NCBI GenBank assembly: GCA_002049985.1
Contig: MVCY01000057.1
Span: 1 to 19,272 of the forward strand
DNA: 19,272 bases
Origin: Candidatus Latescibacteria bacterium 4484_181
GTDB taxonomy: Bacteria; Latescibacterota; MVCY01
Direction: 5' to 3'
This document shows positions 16,024-19,272 of the stretch, piece by piece. Positions within the stretch are counted from its first letter, which is position 1, and the number at the start of each line of letters is the position of its first letter. The translations under genes and the position numbers were made by a program. Under the pieces are notes generated by a model. It was given only the letters and a program-made list of their open reading frames with translations. It was not told where the DNA came from and searched no databases.

Positions 16024-16938
16024 GTGAAAATAGTAACCTTAGGAACAGGGGGGGCCATCCCTACCCCGGCCCGAAGTCTACCTGCAACCGCCTTGCAGAG
16101 AGAGGCAGAGATATTCCTCTTTGACTGCGGAGAAGGCACTCAGCTGCAGTTCCTAAAAGCAGATTTGAGTCCAGGAAAATTAAGGGCCGTCTTCATATCC
16201 CATCTGCACGGAGACCACATTCTGGGACTTCCAGGGCTGCTTATGACCCTGGCCCATCTGTCGCGAAAGGCTCCTCTCTCGTTGTTTGGACCGCCCGGGG
16301 TATCAGACTACATCCGCTTGACCTGTAGATGTCTTCAATTCAGTCCTGGATATGAGCTCATAGTCAAAGAATCAAGCGGAGGGCGGGTTTACAGTGGTCC
16401 TGACTACTGGATCGATGCAGTGCCTCTTGATCACACCGTGTTCACATTAGCCTATGTCTTTGAGGAAAAGGAGCGTCCCGGGAGGTTTCTCCTGGAACGG
16501 GCCCGACAGCTTGGTGTGCCTGAGGGGCCTTTGTACGGCAGGCTTCAGACCGGGACGGATGTCACCCTCAGCAACGGCAGAGTAATCCGGGCAACAGAGG
16601 TACTGGGAAAACCCAGAAGGGGAAGGAAGGTCGTCTACGCAGTTGATACCCGTCCCTGCCAACAGGTGAAAGAAATCTCCACCGGTGCAGATCTGCTGAT
16701 CCACGACGGGATGTTCTCAGACCAACTACGGGAGGAAGCCCGTCTGAAAGGACACTCCACCGCTGTTGAGGCGGCAGAGGTGGCCCAGAATGCCAAAGTT
16801 GAAAGACTTCTGCTCACTCACATAAGTCCCCGTTACCGCAATCAGGACGCACTTCTGCAGAAGGAGGCAATGACCATCTTCCCCCACACCACCGTCGCCA
16901 AAGACCTGATGCAGTTCAAAATCCAAGTGCACAAATAG
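16024..16938 (+). CDS. rnz: Ribonuclease Z (tRNA 3'-endonuclease)
   Basis: RNase Z is the metallo-beta-lactamase-fold endonuclease that trims the 3' end of tRNA precursors. From GTG 16024 (VKIVTLGTGGAIPTPARS) the product is 304 residues, normal for the short form. It has the zinc motif SHLHGDH (H60, H62, D64, H65), PGLLMTLAHLSRKAP, the exosite region RQLGVPEGPLYGRLQTG, AVDTRPC and the late histidines in KGHSTAVEAAEVA and LLLTHISPRY. A frame extension to GTG 15943 adds 27 residues that do not belong to the family, so the downstream GTG is preferred although its ribosome site is weak. It follows the M20 gene by 91 bases. Confidence 0.93.
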   Translation: MKIVTLGTGGAIPTPARSLPATALQREAEIFLFDCGEGTQLQFLKADLSPGKLRAVFISHLHGDHILGLPGLLMTLAHLSRKAPLSLFGPPGVSDYIRLTCRCLQFSPGYELIVKESSGGRVYSGPDYWIDAVPLDHTVFTLAYVFEEKERPGRFLLERARQLGVPEGPLYGRLQTGTDVTLSNGRVIRATEVLGKPRRGRKVVYAVDTRPCQQVKEISTGADLLIHDGMFSDQLREEARLKGHSTAVEAAEVAQNAKVERLLLTHISPRYRNQDALLQKEAMTIFPHTTVAKDLMQFKIQVHK

Positions 16939-17050
16939 ACGCCCCCAGGTAAGGGTATGGCTTATCTCCGCAGAAAAGTTCTCCGAAAAGCCCAACCTAA
17001 CTAGCGAAGTCTCCCACCTCAGACCGACAAGGCACAAGACCGGCGAAAAG

Positions 17051-17217
17051 AACCCGAACTCGAAGCTCGAAATTAGAAATGAATTCGAATGAAGAGAAAT
17101 CCTAACGCTCAAAACCAGGAGGCTTCTGCACAGAGTGACTCAAACTTTAGGATGTTCTGAATTTTGAACATCTTAATTTTGATATTGTCTCGATTGCAAG
17201 CTTCGGATTTCGGGATT
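17051..17217. repeat. Imperfect inverted repeat in the rnz-helicase spacer
   Basis: The stretch 17051-17076, rich in TCGAA steps, is an imperfect inverted copy of 17190-17217; both arms centre on AAGCTTCG/CGAAGCT. Together they bracket about 165 bases. The layout and the TTCGAA-rich composition resemble degenerate palindromic intergenic repeats of the REP/MITE kind. The rest of the 364-bp spacer (16939-17302) shows no gene. Confidence 0.45.
17151..17172. terminator. Possible terminator hairpin after rnz
   Basis: GATGTTC (17151-17157) and GAACATC (17166-17172) form a perfect 7-bp stem with an 8-base loop, followed by TTAATTTTGATATT. The stem is AT-rich and the T-run is interrupted, so it is a weak terminator candidate. 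It may instead be part of the surrounding inverted repeat. Confidence 0.4.
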
Positions 17218-17302
17218 CATAGCAGATTTTCTCTTCAAGGCAAAACTTGAACAGATTTTGAGATCTTGCCTTACAAAACGCATAGACGAAGTGAGAGGTT
17301 AG

Positions 17303-19003
17303 ATGCCTTACAAACCTGAGAATCCGATGGTTGTCCAGAGTGACCGGACTATTCTGTTAGAGGTAGACAATCCTCGTTACGAGGATGCCAGGGACCGGTT
17401 AGCAAGATTTGCTGAACTGGAGAAAAGTCCCGAACACATGCACACCTACCGTATAACTCCGCTTTCGCTGTGGAATGCGGCTGCCTCTGGGCTGAGCGCC
17501 TCTGAGGTGTTGGATACCCTGGGCCGTTTCAGTAAGTACGAGATCCCTCAGAATATTGAGGCTGAGGTGATGGAGTATATCTCTCGCTACGGGAAGTTAC
17601 AACTTTGTCGATCAGGAGAAAAGCTGGTCCTGAGCTCGACGGACGCCCACATCATCAAAGAGATCTGGCACAACAGAGAGGTGCGACCGTATCTGAAAGA
17701 ACTTGTCGACGGGAAGGCCATTCTGGTGGAACCCCGCTGCAGAGGCTACCTGAAACAAGAGCTCATCAAATTTGGTCTGCCGGTGGAGGATTTGGCGGGC
17801 TACGTCGAGGGCGCTCCTCTCACCTTACTGATACGTGAGAAAACGCGAAGTGGACGGAAGTTCCAGTTGCGACCATATCAGCAGCAAGCAGTTGAGGTTT
17901 TCCACGCCAGCGGAGGTGCAACTGGGGGTTCAGGGGTAATCGTGCTTCCCTGTGGGGCTGGTAAAACGATTGTAGGAATGGCTGCAATAGAGAAGCTCCA
18001 GACCCAAACCCTCGTCTTGGTGACCAATATCACTGCCCTCCGACAATGGGAGGAAGAACTGTTGGATAAAACCACTCTTTCTGCCGACCAAATAGGCGAA
18101 TACTCCGGAGAGAAGAAGGAGGTACGTCCTGTCACCATTGCCACTTATAACATCCTCACCTACCGAAGGAGCAGAGAGGAAGATTTTCCCCATTTTGAGC
18201 TGTTTAACCGGCAGAACTGGGGGTTGGTGATTTACGATGAGGTCCATCTGCTGCCAGCGCCGGTTTTTCGTATTACTGCCGAGATTCAAGCCAGAAGACG
18301 GCTGGGGCTGACCGCCACCCTGGTGCGCGAAGACGGAAGGGAGACAGATGTGTTCAGCCTCATCGGACCCAAGAAATATGATGTGCCCTGGAAAATACTG
18401 GAAAAGCAGGGCTGGATCGCGCCTGCCGAGTGCTGGGAAATAAGAGTGGAGCTTCCTCCACAATTGAGGCTCCGGTATGCAGCGACAAACCTGCGGAAAA
18501 AGTTCCGGGTCGCATCGGAAAACCCCGCCAAGGACGAATTGGTGATAAGGCTGGTGCACCAGCACAGAGGTGCCCAGATCCTGGTGATTGGACAATACAT
18601 CGCCCAACTGGAAAACCTTGCCCGAAAACTGAACGCGCCGATCATCACTGGCAAAGTGGGGAGTTGGGAAAGGATCAAGCTTTACAACATGTTCAAACGA
18701 GGCGAGATTAAACTGTTAGTGGTGTCCAAAGTGGCCAACTTCGCCGTCGACCTGCCGGATGCTAATGTAGCCATCCAGGTCTCCGGCACGTTCGGCTCCA
18801 GACAAGAGGAGGCTCAAAGGTTGGGCAGGATACTCCGTCCCAAGACAGATGGAAGTACAGCTCGCTTCTACTCCCTGGTTACTCGAAATACTACAGAACA
18901 GGAGTTCGCCGCAAACAGACAACTGTTCCTTACTGAACAGGGCTATAAGTACACGATTCAAGACGCGACAGTCTTCTTCAGCCTAAGAAGCCGGAGGCGA
19001 TAG
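17303..19003 (+). CDS. XPB/Ssl2-type DNA helicase (superfamily 2)
   Basis: This 566-residue ATP-dependent 3'-5' DNA helicase is related to archaeal XPB and eukaryotic TFIIH XPB, with roles in DNA opening and repair. The N-terminal domain (about 8-190) matches the bacterial XPB type (VQSDRTILLEVDNPRYEDA, HTYRITPLSLWNAA). Motor 1 has LRPYQ (Q-like), Walker A PCGAGKT (216-222), DEVH box (312-315), LTATLVREDGRE with the XPB-specific RED triad (342-344). Motor 2 has VIGQY, VVSKVANFAVDLPDA and motif VI QEEAQRLGRILRPK (501-514). All motifs are intact and length is normal. The ribosome site is GAGAGG at short spacing. No Bax1-type nuclease, the usual archaeal partner, is visible nearby. Confidence 0.93.
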   Translation: MPYKPENPMVVQSDRTILLEVDNPRYEDARDRLARFAELEKSPEHMHTYRITPLSLWNAAASGLSASEVLDTLGRFSKYEIPQNIEAEVMEYISRYGKLQLCRSGEKLVLSSTDAHIIKEIWHNREVRPYLKELVDGKAILVEPRCRGYLKQELIKFGLPVEDLAGYVEGAPLTLLIREKTRSGRKFQLRPYQQQAVEVFHASGGATGGSGVIVLPCGAGKTIVGMAAIEKLQTQTLVLVTNITALRQWEEELLDKTTLSADQIGEYSGEKKEVRPVTIATYNILTYRRSREEDFPHFELFNRQNWGLVIYDEVHLLPAPVFRITAEIQARRRLGLTATLVREDGRETDVFSLIGPKKYDVPWKILEKQGWIAPAECWEIRVELPPQLRLRYAATNLRKKFRVASENPAKDELVIRLVHQHRGAQILVIGQYIAQLENLARKLNAPIITGKVGSWERIKLYNMFKRGEIKLLVVSKVANFAVDLPDANVAIQVSGTFGSRQEEAQRLGRILRPKTDGSTARFYSLVTRNTTEQEFAANRQLFLTEQGYKYTIQDATVFFSLRSRRR

Positions 19004-19047
19004 GGAAAGAGGCAGAGTGGAGAGAAAACACATAGCACAGAGAGTAG

Positions 19048-19075
19048 GCAGTGAGCAGCGAGCAGCAAGCAGCAG
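19048..19075. repeat. Four degenerate 7-bp tandem repeats (GCAGYRA)
   Basis: GCAGTGA, GCAGCGA, GCAGCAA and GCAGCAG follow one another without gaps, starting 44 bases after the helicase stop. It is a short heptad microsatellite in a purine-rich non-coding tail (19004-19272). No convincing gene occurs in that tail; the minus-strand frame across it is low complexity. Confidence 0.7.
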
Positions 19076-19182
19076 TAAGGCCTTAGAAATAAGCAAGATA
19101 GAAGTGAAAATAACAGAGAAGAAGCAAGTGAAGCGCAGGTTGTAGAACCTAAGGTGTAGAGAACAGACATTCCAGAAGCCGT

Positions 19183-19204
19183 CACGAGGAGGTAACCCCT
19201 CGTG
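19183..19204. other. Hairpin in the terminal non-coding stretch
   Basis: CACGAGG (19183-19189) pairs perfectly with CCTCGTG (19198-19204) across an eight-base loop. No T-run follows on either side, so it is not a typical intrinsic terminator. It could be an RNA structure or protein site; function unknown. Confidence 0.4.
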
Positions 19205-19272
19205 GTCGCCCAGGAATTAGGAAAGAAGACAACCAGAGGGTTGAGACAAGAAGGAGAAAGCACCGAGGGGCG

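Noticed and set aside
17930..18607. 225-codon minus-strand frame inside the helicase gene
   Set aside because: Antisense to an intact XPB helicase with all motifs in the plus frame; no recognisable domain or ribosome site.
19004..19263. Minus-strand 101-codon frame at the right end
   Set aside because: Leucine/serine-rich low-complexity translation of a purine-rich repeat tract, without a conserved pattern.

Overview
The window is bacterial chromosome at roughly 50% GC. It carries most of a division and cell wall (dcw) cluster on the minus strand and a set of plus-strand housekeeping genes. MurE has the DNPR signature of meso-diaminopimelate ligases and the division PBP ends in a PASTA domain, so the organism makes DAP-type peptidoglycan. 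An XPB-type helicase, a slipin and long AT-rich spacers with small repeats would suit an uncultured, perhaps anaerobic, lineage, but I cannot name a phylum from this sequence.

Minus strand, read from about 10.8 kb down to 1: promoter and MraZ operator, mraZ, rsmH, ftsL, ftsI (PASTA type), murE, murF, mraY, ftsW, murG, murC and perhaps the first codons of murB. Genes are tightly packed, with ATGA overlaps at rsmH/ftsL and murE/murF, so this is one transcription unit controlled by MraZ. murD, usually between mraY and ftsW, is absent here. Plus strand: a slipin gene with its own strong promoter, a terminator, a sodium:dicarboxylate symporter, about 0.9 kb with no recognisable gene, then a consensus promoter driving methionine aminopeptidase and an M20 amidohydrolase. 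RNase Z follows, then a 364-bp spacer with inverted repeats, an XPB/Ssl2-type DNA helicase, and a 269-bp non-coding tail.

The main observation is damage. Several conserved genes lack an internal block, usually with a frame change, while both flanks remain highly conserved. This is seen in murC (two places), ftsW, murF, the M20 gene, and rsmH (in frame). murF also has an exact 19-bp tandem duplication that shifts the frame inside its GDMLELG motif. Neighbouring genes (murG, mraY, murE, ftsI, rnz, the helicase) are intact. Damage spread over unrelated essential genes, plus an unmerged-looking short duplication, fits contig ends joined without their gap sequence better than genuine pseudogene formation, but the sequence alone cannot settle this. 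I found no mobile element, CRISPR array, tRNA, rRNA or convincing novel system.
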